The notes under the pieces are model-generated. The model made no database searches. It saw nothing but the letters and a program-made list of their open reading frames with translations, and was not told the origin of the DNA. A DNA stretch of 64,000 bases, from positions 3,038,001 to 3,102,000 of the forward strand of contig OZ218961.1 in assembly GCA_965112735.1 (NCBI GenBank). Reading direction: 5' to 3'. The position numbers were made by a program, and so were the translations under genes. Below, piece by piece: positions 30,494 through 44,300 of the stretch (its first letter is position 1; the number at the start of each line of letters is the position of its first letter). Source of the stretch: Phaeosaccion multiseriatum. Taxonomy: Eukaryota > Ochrophyta, other classes.

Positions 30494-33400
30494 ATGGAGT
30501 TCCTCCACCAAACGGAGGACGAGCTGCGAGCGCTCTCGGTGGAGGCCGGAAAGAAGCATCCCGCCGTCAAGGAAGCCGCCGAGAGGGCGGTGCTGCGACT
30601 GCGGAACCTCAGGGAGCAGTACGCAGCGGCCCTGCGCAAGTCTGTGGGCGATAATCCCAACCTCGCCATGTTCCAGAGCCAAGACTTGCTGCGGCCATTC
30701 TTGCTGGCTTGCTGCTACGGCGACGTTGCGCCGAAGCTGATACTCATGGCGCTCGGAAGTATGCAGCTCCTCATCAACAGGTGGGTGATGGACTGTTACA
30801 TATCGTGTCCTTCTTCTTCTTCCTCGAAGATGATGGCAGGGCGGCTCTGTTTGTGTTACCTTCCTTCCTCTCGTGTTGTGCCAGAGCCAACGTCGTCAGT
30901 CAGCAGCCGTATTTTGCTGTACGGAAGTCAGGAGGACGTCCTCCTTGCGCTAATCGCCCTTGCCTGACCTCGCCCTCCGCCCTCAACGCAGAGATGCTTG
31001 CTTGCCGGACGATGCACCGAACATCATGCAGTCGCTGGACAAGCAGAGCTACAGTCAAGACACTCGTGTGCAGCGGATGGTGCTGCAGACCATGGTGGTG
31101 GTAGTCAACTGGCGCAGTTGTCGAATGACGGAGCAAACAATGAGCAAGGTATGTGTGCGCCTACTCGCAGAGGGGGGGGGGGGGTGAGAGGGGAGCAGGG
31201 ACGCGAAGGCCACAGCATCTTCTGTGCCCCTTCAAAGGTCTCCCCTCTGTCCGTCTGTCTCACTTGCTCCTGCTCGCTGCTCTATTTTGGGGTGACACAC
31301 AGGCCATTCCGGTGAGCATGGCGCTCTGGAATAGCGCCAAAGACAGCGGCACGAGGGACGGCCTCATTGTAAAAGACGCTGCATACTCAACGGTAAAGCA
31401 AGTGGTGTCGACCCTTTTTGAGCGAGCGGCGGATGAGTACTTTACGCAGCCGTCCGAACAAGCCGCACCGGTAGCTGAAGCAGGAGAAGGAGGAGGAGGA
31501 GGAGGAGGAGGAGCTGCGGAGGAAGGCAGTGACCAGGCTCGGCTCCAGCAGAGTGCGGAGCTCGGTAGGCTGGAGGCAGAGGGAGCAGCAGAGGTTGGGC
31601 TGGGGGAGGCGGGCAGGGGGGCGAGTCAAGTGTTTCGAGACCTGTGCATGCTTGGAAAGGGGGCGCAGGGCGCTTGGCTCAAGGGGACAAAGATGCCAAA
31701 GGCATTCACTCTTGAGGTGAGTGAGAGTGACGGGGGTGCGGGAAGCAAGTCGGCAGTTTGGGGTTGCGCTTCATACCCATACCCCAAGTGTATCAGTCAA
31801 GTGGACTGGTACTGGCTCTGGCTCTGGCTCTTTAGATGTCGTCTGTTCTTGTATTGATTGCTTTGTCACAGCCGCCCCGACCGCCGGCACGCCTCACCCC
31901 TTCTCCTATTTTTCCTCCTATTGTCCTTGCGCACCGCTGTCCGACAGCTCCTGGAGCAGGCAATTTCGCAGCAGCCGAGGTTGTTTCGAGAAGCAAACCA
32001 ATTCAAAGCCCTCGTGGCTCTCGAGCTATGCCCCCTCTTGCTGCAAACACTCAAGGCATGGGTGGACTTTCCTCTTCTCGTCAGACTCATGCGTCTCATT
32101 GGCACGCTTCTAACAACCCTCGGGCAAGACGTGTCTCCACAGACGGAGGTGCTGCTCTTTATGCTGCTACAGTATCTGAGCGGGGGCGCGGGTCGGACGA
32201 GACCTCCCAGCAACAACAGAGAGGAGGAAGAGGGTGGAGAAGGAGGGAACGGTCAGGGAAGCAGGGGTACCATCAATTTGGGCGTGTCGAACAGTGAGGA
32301 CAGTTCGAGCCCTTGGCCAGCGATGCTTATGCTGGAGACCCTGCATAGGCTGCTGGTGGACAGGGTACTGCTACTGCGCTACCTGGAGGCGTTTGATATG
32401 AAGGATGAATGCACACCCGTCGTCGCCAACTCCATCAAGGTAAGGCAACAGCAAAGCAATGGATCGTGAATGTGGTATTAGCATAGGCAGAGAGCAGGCT
32501 GAGTGAGGGAGGAGGAGGAGGAGGAGGAGGAGGAGGAGGAAGAGGAGGAGGAGGAGGAGGCGGAGGAGGAGGAGGAGGAGGAGGGGGAGGAGGAGGAGGA
32601 GGAGGAGGAGGAGGAGGACGCTGCAGGGAAGCAGTCGCCACTCAAAAGTGCTCCGTGGATTGTCTTTGTCTTTCTCCCATCACCATCTTGGGCTGGGGCT
32701 GTGAAGGGAACAACCTCCAACTCCACTACTCCTCTCTCCTTTCTTACCATAATACCCCAGATGCTGATCCAATACGTTGTGGAAGGGTGCCGCTCTCCCG
32801 CCGCCTCCGCTCAGCTGCGATTGGCAGCGCACTCTACCGATGCCTTCGGCTCCCCTGCACAGCCAAACCCTCTCCTATCCCCCTCCAAGAAGCAGCAAAA
32901 GCGACAGCAGCAGCAGCAACAAAAACAACAACAACAACTGCAGCAGCAGCAGCAGCAGCAGCAAGACCATCAGCAAGACCAACACCGTGCGGATAGATCA
33001 GGGATGGCAGCAGATGTGATGGACGTGAATGCCTTCGCCGGTCGGCATCCCTCCGAGCTTTTACACGTAGCGGACGAGCCTCCCCTGAACGAAGGGCAAG
33101 TCCTGTTTGCTGCTGCGCAGTGCCTCATTGACGTGGTGGAGTCGATGGCTAAGCTGACCCACTCAGAGTTTTACCCGACGGAGGGTGGAGAGAGAGGAAG
33201 GGAAGGGACGACGACGGTGCCGTCTTGTATGGTCTTTAACGGGGGGGAGTCTACACAGCAGCAGCAGCAGCAGCAGCAGCAGGAGCAGCAGGAGGAGGGG
33301 AGGAAGGCGCTCTTGCGGACAGTGTTCCAGTCAACGTACGCAGGTATGCTTGAGGCCATGGAGGCTCTGCTGGGGCTCATTCGCGACCCTCTCATCGTGC

Positions 33401-36400
33401 ACAAAGGTAGCGCTACACTGGAGATGGGGTGTGTGTCGTGTGCCTTGCTAGGGCTGGAGGATGCCCGAGACAGTTTCATCACCTCTCTGTGTCAGCTTTC
33501 CTTTCCATTGGCACCGCGCACCAGCACCAGCGGCGGCGAAAGGGACGCCAGTAGAGGTGGTGGAGGAGGGGAAGGGGCAGCAGGTGGTGGAGGTGGAGGG
33601 GGAGGGGGAGGGGGGGGTATTGAGGCTCGTGGGAGTGAAGGTGCGAGGTGGAGGTGGAAGCAATTGTGTATGTTGAAGGCCCTCTTTCGGTGTGTACATA
33701 GTTTGGCCAACGTGCTGGGCGACACGGCTTGGCACCGGGCCTTGCGCACTTTTGATCAGATGGAGACGCGCACTCGGCGCTGGCGATACTTACCCAACAC
33801 GGACCTGAGGGGCAGTGTTGAGGCCGTGGGAAGTGGGGCCGGGGCGGGGCTTTTGCCGGCAGGCTTGGATGCTGTTGGAGCGTGGAAAGAGGATGAGAGG
33901 GAGGAGCAAACAGCTTTACGAGAGGTACGTGTGGATGTAGGGGTGCATGTATACATTTGCATGTACTTCATATGTGTGTACGTCATATGTGAGTGTGTAG
34001 AGGTGTGGGCTGTACAATCGATCGTACGTATAGAAAGTTCCCTTTTTGATATGCACGTGGGAGTGGGGGGGGGGAGGACGATGAAACATCGCTACATACC
34101 CTTTTCTTCCTTCCTTCCTTTCTTTCTTTCTGTCGTTCTTTCTAACAATGTTGTATGTCCTGGACTTTACTTTTATATCTATCCTTCTAACAAAGGTGTA
34201 CATACCCCTCACATCCCTTGTCACGAACCGCTCCTACCTTGCTACCAGGCTGTCCCCTTGCTGGGCAAGGTGATGGCTCGTTTCACTCACTTCACCACCT
34301 GTCTGGAGGATGGAGCGCTGGTGACCATGGTGGCAGCTCTTGCGTCTTTAGCTACCGAATCGCTTGCCGCCGACTCCACTGTCCTTCCACAGGAACGGGC
34401 AGCTGCGGTGGCGGTTCAGCAGCAGCAGAGTGCCCAAGCGAAGGCCTCGTCCGCTGCAGCGTCCTCGTCAGGTACGTTACGTTGCCCTCACTCGCCAGCC
34501 TCTCTGTTTGTGCTAAGTGAAAAAGTGTGCGTCGTCTCCTTGCCTCTCTGCCGTCACCCGACACCCTCAACTGACGCGTGCGAGGGTGCGTTGGGGGGGG
34601 GGGGAGACGAAAAGCACGTATGTCCATATATATGCATGCAGGGGGAGGGAATCACTTTTTAGCGTTTCAGCTCTCCGTCGATGGTCATTCGTTTTGCTTC
34701 TTGCACTCAGTCCGGATGCTCTCAGTCTCAACACTCTCCGCTCTTACTTACCGAATCTCTTCAGTTGTCCTGACACCCCTCACTCTCAGTCCTGACACCC
34801 CCCACTTTCCTTATCGAATATCTTGAGTTGTCCTGACACCCCTCACTCTCAGTCCTGACACCCCCCACTTTCCTTATCGAATCTCTTCAGTTGTCCTGTC
34901 ACCCCCCACTTTCCTTGCCAAATCTCTTCAGTGGTGCTGGCACCCCTCACTCTCAGTCCTGACACCCCCCACTTTCCTTGCCAAATCTCTTCCAGTGTCT
35001 TCGCTGGCGTCGGTGGTAGGGGCTGCTGCTCGCTTGGGAGGAGCCGTACATGGCCGCTTAGGACTCGGTGGCGCCACTAGTGCCAGCAGCTCCACATCAT
35101 CAGTAGGAGGAGGGGGAGGAGGAGGGGGGGGGGCAGGGGCCGGGGCAGGAGGAGGGGGGAAGAGGTGGAGGATCTACCGTGGAGGTAACGTCTCCCCTCA
35201 TACCCACTTTGACCGGAGCTAACAAGGACAGCTTTCCTATTCGGCTGGTGGTGGCGATTGCCCTGGAGAATGCATCCCGCCTTGACGTGGTGTGGGATTT
35301 GGTGACGGGGCACTTGCGGGTGCTGGCCAAGAGTAGGGACTACGAATTGAGGGAGTATGCTGTCAAGGCGTGGCGTGACCTTATGGTGGCTGGCCTTGAT
35401 GACGAGGAGAGAGGAGGAGGAGATGGTGGTGGTGGTGGTGGTGGTAGTGGCGGCGGGGAGGAGGAGGACGAGAAGGACGGTGAAGGAAATGCGACGGTGG
35501 CGACTAGGAAGGGCATGCGGCACGTCTTTCGGGTGGAACAAGGAGCAAGGATGGGGCACCTAAGGCGGGAAGGTGCGATGGCGTCCACGGGACAGCAGCA
35601 GCGACACCTCGTGAGCTCTGTGGGGTTGTTTACCATAACCCCCTTTGTGGACACGAGGGAGTGCACCCTCCAAGCGCTGCACTCGATACTTCAGTCGCAG
35701 GGACAAGTGTTGGACGCTGCGTGGACGGTCATTCTCAAGGTGATTCACTCGGTTGCTGTGTCCGCGGGGGGGCAGAATGGGAGCAATGGAGGAACAGCAG
35801 CAGCAGGAGCAGCAGCAGCAGCAGCAGGAGGCGGAGGAGGAGGAGAAGGAGTAACGCCGAACAGTGGGGCGCCACCTCTGGTAGTCGAGGAGCTGGGAGA
35901 GGGAGGTGGGGAGCAGGAGGAGGCCGAGGAAGCAGCAAGGGTACAAGTGGAAGCGGCAGTAGCGGAGGAGGAGTTCTCGCAACATACACGAAACCTGCAA
36001 TGGGGTGGGCAGTGCCTATCGCTGGCATTCAACTGCCTCAAACTCACTGTGGATGAGTTTCTCGACCGTGTCCCGCTCGGCTGCATGGCGCAACTGGTCG
36101 AGTGCCTGGGAGCATTTGGGAGTCAAGAGGAGAATCTGAACTTGAGTCTGACGGCCATTGGTATGCTGTGGACGGTGAGCGACGCTTCGCGCTGGGGAGG
36201 CGATCGGGGGGGGAGAACGACGACGGGAGAGACAACGACGAGAGAGACCACCAGCAGCAGCACCACCACCACCACCACCACTCCTCCGATGAGTGGAGCG
36301 GAGGCGGAGATGGGCATGTGGGCGCCCATGCTTCGGGAACTGCGAAAACTTGGATTGTCCTCGATCCCAGATGTGCGCAACTGTGCCATCAATACGCTCT

Positions 36401-39400
36401 TCTCGACCATCGTAGGAAACAAGAGTCGTTTCAAAGAGGAGCAATGGGCTCCGTTGCTGCTCGGAACGGTGTTTCCTCTTCTCACCAGCGTGTTTGCTGC
36501 GACGGATGCCGCGAGCAAGGAGGCAAACACCGGTGTAGCCCCCGAGCTAAAGAAGGGGGTGCGAATGGTGATGCATCACAGCCGAGACTCCGATCGCAAG
36601 CAGTGGAATGAGACGCATGTATTAGCCATGCAGGGGCTCGGTCGTCTTCAACGTGCTTGTGCGAGAGAGCTGGGAGGCAAGCAGTGGTTCCGAGAGGCGT
36701 GGCACATTACCCTGGGGCTCTATCGGGACGCCATCAAGCTCGGATCCGAGTCTAAGGAAGTGGCCTTGGGGGGTATAGAGGGTATGCAGACCATGGTCAT
36801 ACTTGCCGGAATGGACGGCCTGAGCAACACCACGGTCCGAGTCTCCAGCAGTATGAAGGTGGTGGACGGAACCCTGCAGCGGTTCCCCGGTGGTGGTGGG
36901 AGTGGTGGTGGGGGGGATGCAGGCGGTCGGGTGGGGCAGGATGGAGCAGACACTTCTGCCGACTTTTTGAGAGCCCAACCTGTGATGTGGGAGGAGGCGT
37001 GGCAATCCCTGCAGGAGGCCGTGGGTTTGGAGGGTTTCAAGGTGGATGAAGAGGGAGATGTTGCGGCAGCGGCGGTGAATGCCCTCGCGGCGGTTTACAC
37101 GAGCTGCAAATTGGAGTTTGCGCCACCATCGACAGGAGCAGTAGCAGTATCTGCGACAGAGCAAGAAGAACGAGGAGGAGGAGGAGGAGGAGGAGGAGGA
37201 GGAGGAGGAGGAGGAGGAGGAGGAGGAGGAGGAGGAGGAGGAGGAGGAGAACAAAGTGCTGCTGATGATGAGGCCGTCGGCAGCAGTATCGAGGACCGTA
37301 GGCTTGGCGAACTGTTAGGCGCTCTGGCCGCGCTCATGCTAACGCGCTACCCAGCAGAGGAGGAGAAGGAGGAGGAGAGGGGCGGGGGGGACAGCGACAA
37401 CACCAACAGCAGTTTTGTTAGGAAGCGGTCGGTGTTTCGTCCGTCTGTCACCACCGCCCAACGAGCTATCCTAGCCTTTCTCAAGGCGCACTTGGATGTT
37501 TCTTCAGGGCGGGTGCTGGGCTTTTTGGCCACACACAGCTTCGCAGCGGCAGCAGCAGCGGGAGCGGACGGGCAGCAGCAGCAGCAGCAGCAGGGGCAGG
37601 TGTCTTCTGCGTGTGCCAAGGAGTGCGCACACACGCTCGGCGACTTGATCGACGGAGAAGCTCTCCCAGCAGAGACCAAAGCGGCCGCGCTTCAGCACAT
37701 TGCAAGCGAGGTGTCTCGTCTCTTCATCCGCCGCCAGGAGCGGAGGCAGTCCTTTCGCTCGGCCCACCAGCCAGCAGGCGAGCGGCGGGGGAGCCGCGGG
37801 AGTGGAGATGGGGTTGTTATGGAGAATGACGTGACGGTAAGAAGGAAGAGGGGAGGGCGGAGAGAAACTGGACTGGGAGGGGGTCAAGAGTTTCAGTTTC
37901 AATACGAGTTTTTAGAGATGTTCTTTCCACACCTGAGCGTGTGTTTATGTTGAGTCAGCAGTACCCCTTCCATTCTCAATTCGTGCTGTGTTGTGTTGTG
38001 TCGTGATGCTCTTTTGCTCTCATCTCACCCGCCTCCCCTTACACATGTACAGATCATCACCTTTACGCACCCGCCCGCCGGAGACACTCACGTGGCACTG
38101 CTGAAGCTGCTGCACCGCACCCTCAAGACGAGCATCCAAAGCCTGATGGAGCTCCCTACGAGCTCCCTGGGTAGCTGGACAGACGTCATCTTGGCCGTTC
38201 GTGACTTCGCCGTGCCGTGGGGGATGGGGTGCTTGTCGACTGACGACAGCCTCTACCAGCATCATGACGCCAACACCACTAGCATCGGTAACGGCAACAG
38301 CAATAGCAGCAGCAGCAGCAGCAGCAGCACCAGCAGCAGCAGCAGCAACAGTAGTAGTGGCAGTAGCAGCGGTGGTGGTGGGAGTGTGCCAGCCTCAGGC
38401 TCGGCGGTAGCAGTCAAACAGGGAGAGGGTCAGGAGGGGCTTGGAGGGCAGTTCTCCTTTGTACTGCATGAGGTTCTGACGCAGGTGGTGGAGGGGTGCA
38501 GACTCTGTGTCTTACCTGCTTCCCTCTTAGGGCGGTCTGCAAGTATGGAGGCGATGGCACTGGACGGCGGGGGCGGGGTGGGCCAGGCTGGCAAGGCGAG
38601 AGGGAAGGGGAAGGGAAGCGCTGGCGCTGCTGCTGCCTTGGGGGGTGGGGCGTGGAAGGGCGTGAACCCGGCGGAGAAGGTTCTGCTGCACCTCGCCGAT
38701 TGCTTGGGGGAGCTGCTGATTACAATGGCTCGACCGCTCACAGATAGCAGCGCGGTGATGCAAGTCGGCCTGGATAGTAGGTGAGTGGAGTGGGGAAAAG
38801 ACATACAAGAGGTTGATGACGAGTGGATTGACGGATCGGCGTCACGGAAGCTTTTCTCTCACACTTTGCTGCTGCAAAACTGGAACGCAATCTGGCTTCT
38901 CACCTAGTGAACCGTAGAGTGCCCTCCTCTTCCCCCTCCGCTGCCCCTGTTGATCTAAAGGAGAAGAACTGCCCTGCCTTATCGCTTGCACAACGCTTGC
39001 ACAAAGTTGCCCGGGAGAACAGCAGCCTACAATCTGTTGAGATAAATCGGTGTCGACACTGGATGTTGATCTCTACATCGCTGGTACATGTCCGTGTTGA
39101 CATCGATTCATCTCGACACAATCTTCCAACGAGAGCCCTCCGTCCGCTGGCCTCTGATCCTCTCTTATCTGGCTCTTGGCTCCACAAAGCGCTCGTCGCT
39201 GCTGCTCTGGTCCTCCTCTCGCAATCCACCCCACTGCTTTGCCCTCCCGTCATCACCCACCCATCCCACGGGCGTTAAGTCTCACGAACGCGCCACCACC
39301 CACCCCATCGGCCGCACTGACGCGTCTCCCTCACGTCTCACTGACGTCACTCACATGCCACTGCCCTCTGCTCACCACTTCAGCTGCTTTACCGCAGTGA

Positions 39401-40718
39401 CTGGGCAGTCTCATCTCACTGACGTCACTCACATGCCATTGCCCTCTGCTCACCACTTCAGCTGCTTTACCGCAGTGACTGGGCAGTCTCATCTCACTGA
39501 CGTCACTCACATGCCATTGCCCTCTGCTCACCACTTCAGCTGCTTTACCGCAGTGACTGGACAGTCTCATCTCACTGACGTCACTCACATGCCATTGCCC
39601 TCTGCTCACCACTTCAGCTGCTTTACCGCAGTGACTGGGCAGTCTCATCTAACTGACCTCACTCACATGTCATTGCCCTCTGCCCACCACGCACCCACGC
39701 ACCCACCCACCCACCCACCCACCTCAGCTGCTTTACAGCGGTTACCGGGCAGTTGCGAGACATGGTCGGTGCAGGAGGGCCTTGGCGGAGCTGGTCCGGC
39801 ATGCCTGAAACAGTGCAGCAGAGGGCGCTGTTGCACCTGTCACGGGGCTTGGCAGGGACCATTCATCGCTGTCTTTGGCTGGAGTGTGCTCCGGAGGAAG
39901 CATTCCGCAGCAGCGGCAGCAGTAGCAGCAGTAGCAGCAGTGGCATCAGTACTACTGGACTGTTTCACAGTGCTACAAGCACGACGACTGCTGGGTCTGT
40001 GACAACGACGACGGCGGTGAGTCGACGGGAGGAAGCGGTGGCTACCGAAGAGGCCCGCTGCCTGCAATTGTTGGAGATTGTCGACCACTTTAGCAACAAC
40101 ACTCTATGCACCACCTGGGACTTCGAAGCCAGCATGGCAACGGTGCTGGAGAACCCTGCCAAGGCCCTTCCGGACGTGGACGAGGTGCTCCCCTTTGCGC
40201 AGCAGCAGCAGAACGTGAAGGCACCACCGGAGCAAGAGAGGAGAGTGGATGCCTTCGACACGGCTCCGCACGGGGTGGTGGCGGTAGAGTCTCAAGTCCC
40301 TCCTCAGCCGGCTCGCGCTTCGGACGGGTCAATCTTAGTCCCTCCATCCCCCCCTCGACTCCGGCGGCCGGTACGGACAGCGCCCAAGAGCGGCAGTCGC
40401 GATGCGCCCACTAGTCGAGGCTCGCCCGAACTCTCAGGGGAGGGTGGAGGGGGTGCAAGTGGAGACGGTGGAAACGCCCACTTGGTGTTGCTGTCCCCGC
40501 TCTTCATCGCCGGGATTGAGTCCACGTCCGAGCCTCTGCGCAGGGAGATGGTGAAGTTGCTGCTGCGGGCGAGGCTTCCCATTCACCTGTCTGGGTTGCA
40601 GAGCAGGCTGAGTGCGGTTCAGGAGGAGCGTTTTGGGCTGCTTGCAAAGATTGAGGAGTTGGAGCAACAAGTTAGTCGGCTCTCCGCCGCATCGGTAGCA
40701 GCGGCAGGCTTCTTTTAA
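30494..40718 (+). CDS. MON2: MON2 homologue (BIG/Sec7-related scaffold of Golgi-endosome trafficking)
   Basis: Large HEAT-type cytosolic scaffold that works with DOP1 and a flippase in endosome-to-Golgi transport. Exons: 30494-30780, 30992-31148, 31303-31716, 31948-32439, 32761-33924, 34249-34471, 34996-37836, 38053-38780, 39728-40718; about 2,430 residues against about 1,700 in animals. Evidence: start DELRALSVEAGKKHPAVKEA; VVSTLFERAADEY; FRDLCMLGKGAQGAWLKG; LRLIGTLLTT-type helices (LLVRLMRLIGTLLTTLGQDV); LVTGHLRVLAKSRDYELREY; a HEAT-rich centre; C-terminal coiled coil. Growth is due to poly-Gln, poly-Gly and poly-Ser inserts (for example 32898-32972 and 37171-37250). Exon 7 changes frame by one base in a G10 run (35124-35133); a single-base assembly error there would fix it. 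Introns 6 and 9 contain minisatellites copying their own 3' splice sites. Confidence 0.87.
32505..32622. repeat. GGA/GAG trinucleotide array in MON2 intron 4
   Basis: Imperfect (GGA)n between exons 4 and 5. It is open in one frame (poly-Glu) and so fuses with exon 5 in a conceptual translation, but the MON2 continuity SIK|MLIQYVVEGC supports splicing it out. Confidence 0.85.
34745..34995. repeat. Minisatellite carrying 3' splice-site copies, MON2 intron 6
   Basis: Repeats of the type AATCTCTTCAGTTGTCCTGA plus CACCCCTCACTCTCAGTCCT (several variants, units of roughly 30 and 60 bp). The last copy, AAATCTCTTCCAG, is the acceptor used for exon 7 at 34996. Confidence 0.75.
39340..39690. repeat. 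78-bp minisatellite with TGACGTCA motifs, MON2 intron 9
   Basis: Four and a half units, period 78 bp (CACC markers at 39373, 39451, 39529, 39607). Each contains TGACGTCACTCACATG and CTTCAGCTGCTTTACCGCAG. The latter resembles the true exon 10 border CCTCAG|CTGCTTTACAGCGG (39728). 78 bp is 26 codons and the units stay open in one frame. Confidence 0.88.
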
Positions 40719-41355
40719 TCATTTTGATTTTAATTAAGAAAGCGTTGTGCAATACCAATACCCTATCTTTGTTGTTCGAGCTATATATATATAAAACAAG
40801 GGGGTGATGCAGGCTGCTTCTTGGTCAGGGAAGGCGAAATTTCTGGTTTCCGCCCCCGAGTTGTCGCGAACATGCCCTGAAACGCCCGTAACTTTTTTCT
40901 TGTGCTGCTTAACCCTCCTCCTAGCCTCTATACCATCCGCAGAAGTAGAAGAAGACTAGCAACAACAGCAGCAGTAGGAGAAGTAGCAACAGCAGCAGCA
41001 GCAGCAGCGGAAGCGTCGCTCTGAGAGTCCTTCGGCCTATCTGTACTCTTTTTATTTCCAATCCCGTGTCTCTTGTCTCTCCGGCAACATGGCTTACCGC
41101 TATCTCGACTAGATGCTGGAGCTGCAACTGACACCTCAACTTCTACTGCTGCTACCTCTTGCTGCTCTGGGGCGGAACCACAGTCGTCCACAATTGTCCC
41201 CGCCCTCGCCAAGGCGCAGGAAGAGTAGCCTCGACCCCAGCGAAGGAGGCGTAGGAGTGTTCGAGACGGAGCTCAGCGAGGGGAGGTCCCTTTCGTAGGC
41301 CCCCATTTCACGTGATGCCACTGCTTGCAACGTTGGGAGGGCAGCAGTGAGCGCC
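40719..41355. other. Intergenic region, MON2 3' end to LRR gene
   Basis: Starts with an AT-rich segment after the MON2 stop including TATATATATATA (40783-40794), then AAC/AGC-repeat DNA (40952-41008). A 61-codon plus-strand ORF (41113-41298) and a 94-codon minus-strand ORF overlap here. Neither resembles a known protein. An upstream exon of the LRR gene cannot be excluded. Confidence 0.4.
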
Positions 41356-44300
41356 ATGGGGACGGGTGCCAGCGCCGGCACCGGCTATCATGAAGGGGGC
41401 GACGCCGCCTTCGAGGAGCCTCCCCAGCGTCCGTCCATGTCCCGTCTGGAGTCTAGCATGAGGCACCTGCTGGTCACCACAGGAGGAGTAGTTGGGGGGG
41501 GGGAACGGGGAGAGCCCAGAAGTAGACGGAAAAGAGGCCGGCGGAAGGTGCGGGCGGAGGGGGGGGATGGCGACCAGGGGTCAGGAGAAGAAAGCAAAGG
41601 TGACGACGAGAGTGGGACAGATACAAGTGAGACGAACGCCATCGAAGGAGACTTCGGGGACGACCTGTCGATGTACGACGAGCATGTGCAGGCCCAGCTG
41701 GAGGAAATCTCGCGGCTCAATAGTCGGAATGAGCATTTGCATCGGAGTTTGACGGACGACGGGTACGACGATGACGAAGACGATAATGAGGGGAGTGGGA
41801 GCTCGAATGAGCTAACGGCCAAGGCCGAGGCTTTGCGTCTGGGGAAGGGGGCGAAGGTGGACCGATTGGCGCTGGCCAGCTTGTACCAGAGTACCGTGGG
41901 AGAGTATTGGAAAGTCAAGGACGGATGGCAAGGGGAAGATTGCTCCGTGTATTGGGGGGTCATTCAGCGACGCTCCCGAGTGAGCTCGCTCAAACTCATT
42001 GGCAACCACCTCTCCGGTCAGATCCCGGAAAATATTGGCACACTCAAGGGACTGAACCGACTCTTCCTGCAGAGCAACCCCATCATCGGCCAGCTACCGG
42101 ACTCCGTGGGCAATCTGCGGCAATTAGTAGAGCTGGACATCAGCTGGACCAGCCTCTCAGGACCTATTCCTCACTCCATCACACACCTGAGCTCGCTGCA
42201 GGAGCTGCGACTGCACGACAACAGACTCACTGGGCACTTGCCGCCGAACATGCACAGGATGAAGAGTCTTGTCCACATTGACGTTTCATCCAATGTGCTC
42301 ACTGGGGACGTACCCGTGGGGCTGGCGAGGCTCAAGGACACACTCAAATACCTCAACTTGGCGGACAATGACTTTACGGGGGTGTTTCCGGCCCAGATTC
42401 GCCTCATCGAGGACTGCCGCCTCTTCCTCAAGGGAAACAAGGTGAGATGGATGGATGGATGGATGGATGGATGGATGGATGGAGGGATGGATGGATGGAT
42501 GGATGGAGGGAGGGATGGATGGATGGATGGATGGATGGATGGATGGATGGATGGATGGATGGATGGATGGATGGATGGATGGATGGATGGCTGGAGGGAG
42601 GGATGGCTGGAGGGATGGATGGATGGAGGGAGGGATGGATGGAGGGATGGATGGATGGATGGATGGAGGGATGGATGGATGGATGGATGAATAGATGGAT
42701 GGAGGGATGGATGGATGGATGGATGGATGGATGGATGGATGGATGGATGGATGGATGGATGGATGGATGGATGGATGGATGGATGGATGGATGGCTGGAT
42801 GGATGGATGGATGGATGGATGGATGGATGGATGGATGGATGGATGGATGGATGGATGGATGGATGGATGGAGGGATGGATGGAGGGATGGATGGAGGGAT
42901 GGAGGGATGGAAAGAGAGACAGATAGACACGATGGAGGATGGACTGACAGATATGTGGGAGGAGGGGGAGGGATGAGACGAGATTGACGTGGGTGTATCG
43001 TATTGCCCCCCTCCCCTCTTTCTCCTTCTTTTCTCTCTCCCTCTCTCTCTGCCTCTCTCTCTCCCGATTCATCTCTTCGATGTCGCCCTCTCCGGTCTGG
43101 CGTAACGTCCCCCCCCCCCCCCTACCACGACCACCCCTCCTCCTCTGCTTCTCTCCCCTCCTCCTCTGCTCCTTCCCCCTGCTCCTCCTCCTCCATCCTT
43201 GCCCCCCAGCGACTAAACCTCGTTGAAGGACCAGACGGCGGGCTGAATCAAAACCTCTACCCCTTCAATCTGGTGCCATCTTTGGTGCTCATGTCCCTTC
43301 CCCGGCTCCTTCCCTTTGAAGAGGTACGTGCGTGCGTGTGTAAGTTCGTGGAGAGAGAGAGAGAGAGAGCAGATATCCTTCGTGTCGACCAACACGATAA
43401 GTCACGGGCGTCACTTCCTTTTGGGGGCTGGGAAGGGGAGGGTCTCACGTTTGCGTCCTCGACACACACACATATACATATACAACCATATTATGTATGT
43501 ATTTATTCATTATACGATGTACTCTTGAATGATGAGTTGCACACAGCTCTCTGAAACGTAAAAGAGCGACTCGTAGATGGACAGATAGACAGATAGACAG
43601 ATAGACGGAGAGGCGGATCTGAAACGTCCCGAGCAACGGATTGTGTCCCTTCCTAATACGCTTTTGTTCCGTTCCGGGTGCAATGCTCCGTCTGTCGGTC
43701 CCAACTCTCCCTTCCCCTATCCCCCCTCCCCCCCCCTCCCCCTCCCTCTCTGTACCTATCTATCTCTCTCTCCCTCCCTCCTTCCCTCCCTCTTTTTCTC
43801 TGTCTCTGTCTCTGTCTTCTCTCTCCCCCCCCCTCCCGCCGCCCCTCCCCCTCTCCCCTACCCCCTCAGATTGCGGGACGGATCTACACAACGAGAGGCG
43901 TGCTGAGGAAGCAAGAAGACAACCTTGACTACTTCCGCACAGAGATGCGGACAGGGAGCCAGGACAACGGCGGTGCGGCCCACATCGCTTCCATCGACAG
44001 AGACAAGGTTGCCATGATTAGTCACACGTGGCTGGATGAGGAACATCCGGACGACGAGTGCAATACAAAGTTGCAACATATACAGGTGTGTGATGTGATA
44101 ACAATGAAGGGAGACCATTATTGACTTCATATGAATCACCTAAGAAACTGAAAGCGTTGTGTGGTAGAGACGGATCGCAACGGGTCAAAAGGACGAGTTT
44201 CAGTTTGTAACGGGTCAATAGGACGAGTTTCAGCTTGAGGTTGAAGGACGGTGTCCTTCTTCAGGCGGGGTCGATTGTTTCCTGCCATGTTCTCCCGTGA

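Noticed and set aside
32503-32760. Poly-Glu coding extension upstream of MON2 exon 5
   Set aside because: Open only because of the GGA repeat; the acceptor at 32760 and the junction SIK|MLIQYVVEGC fit the family better.
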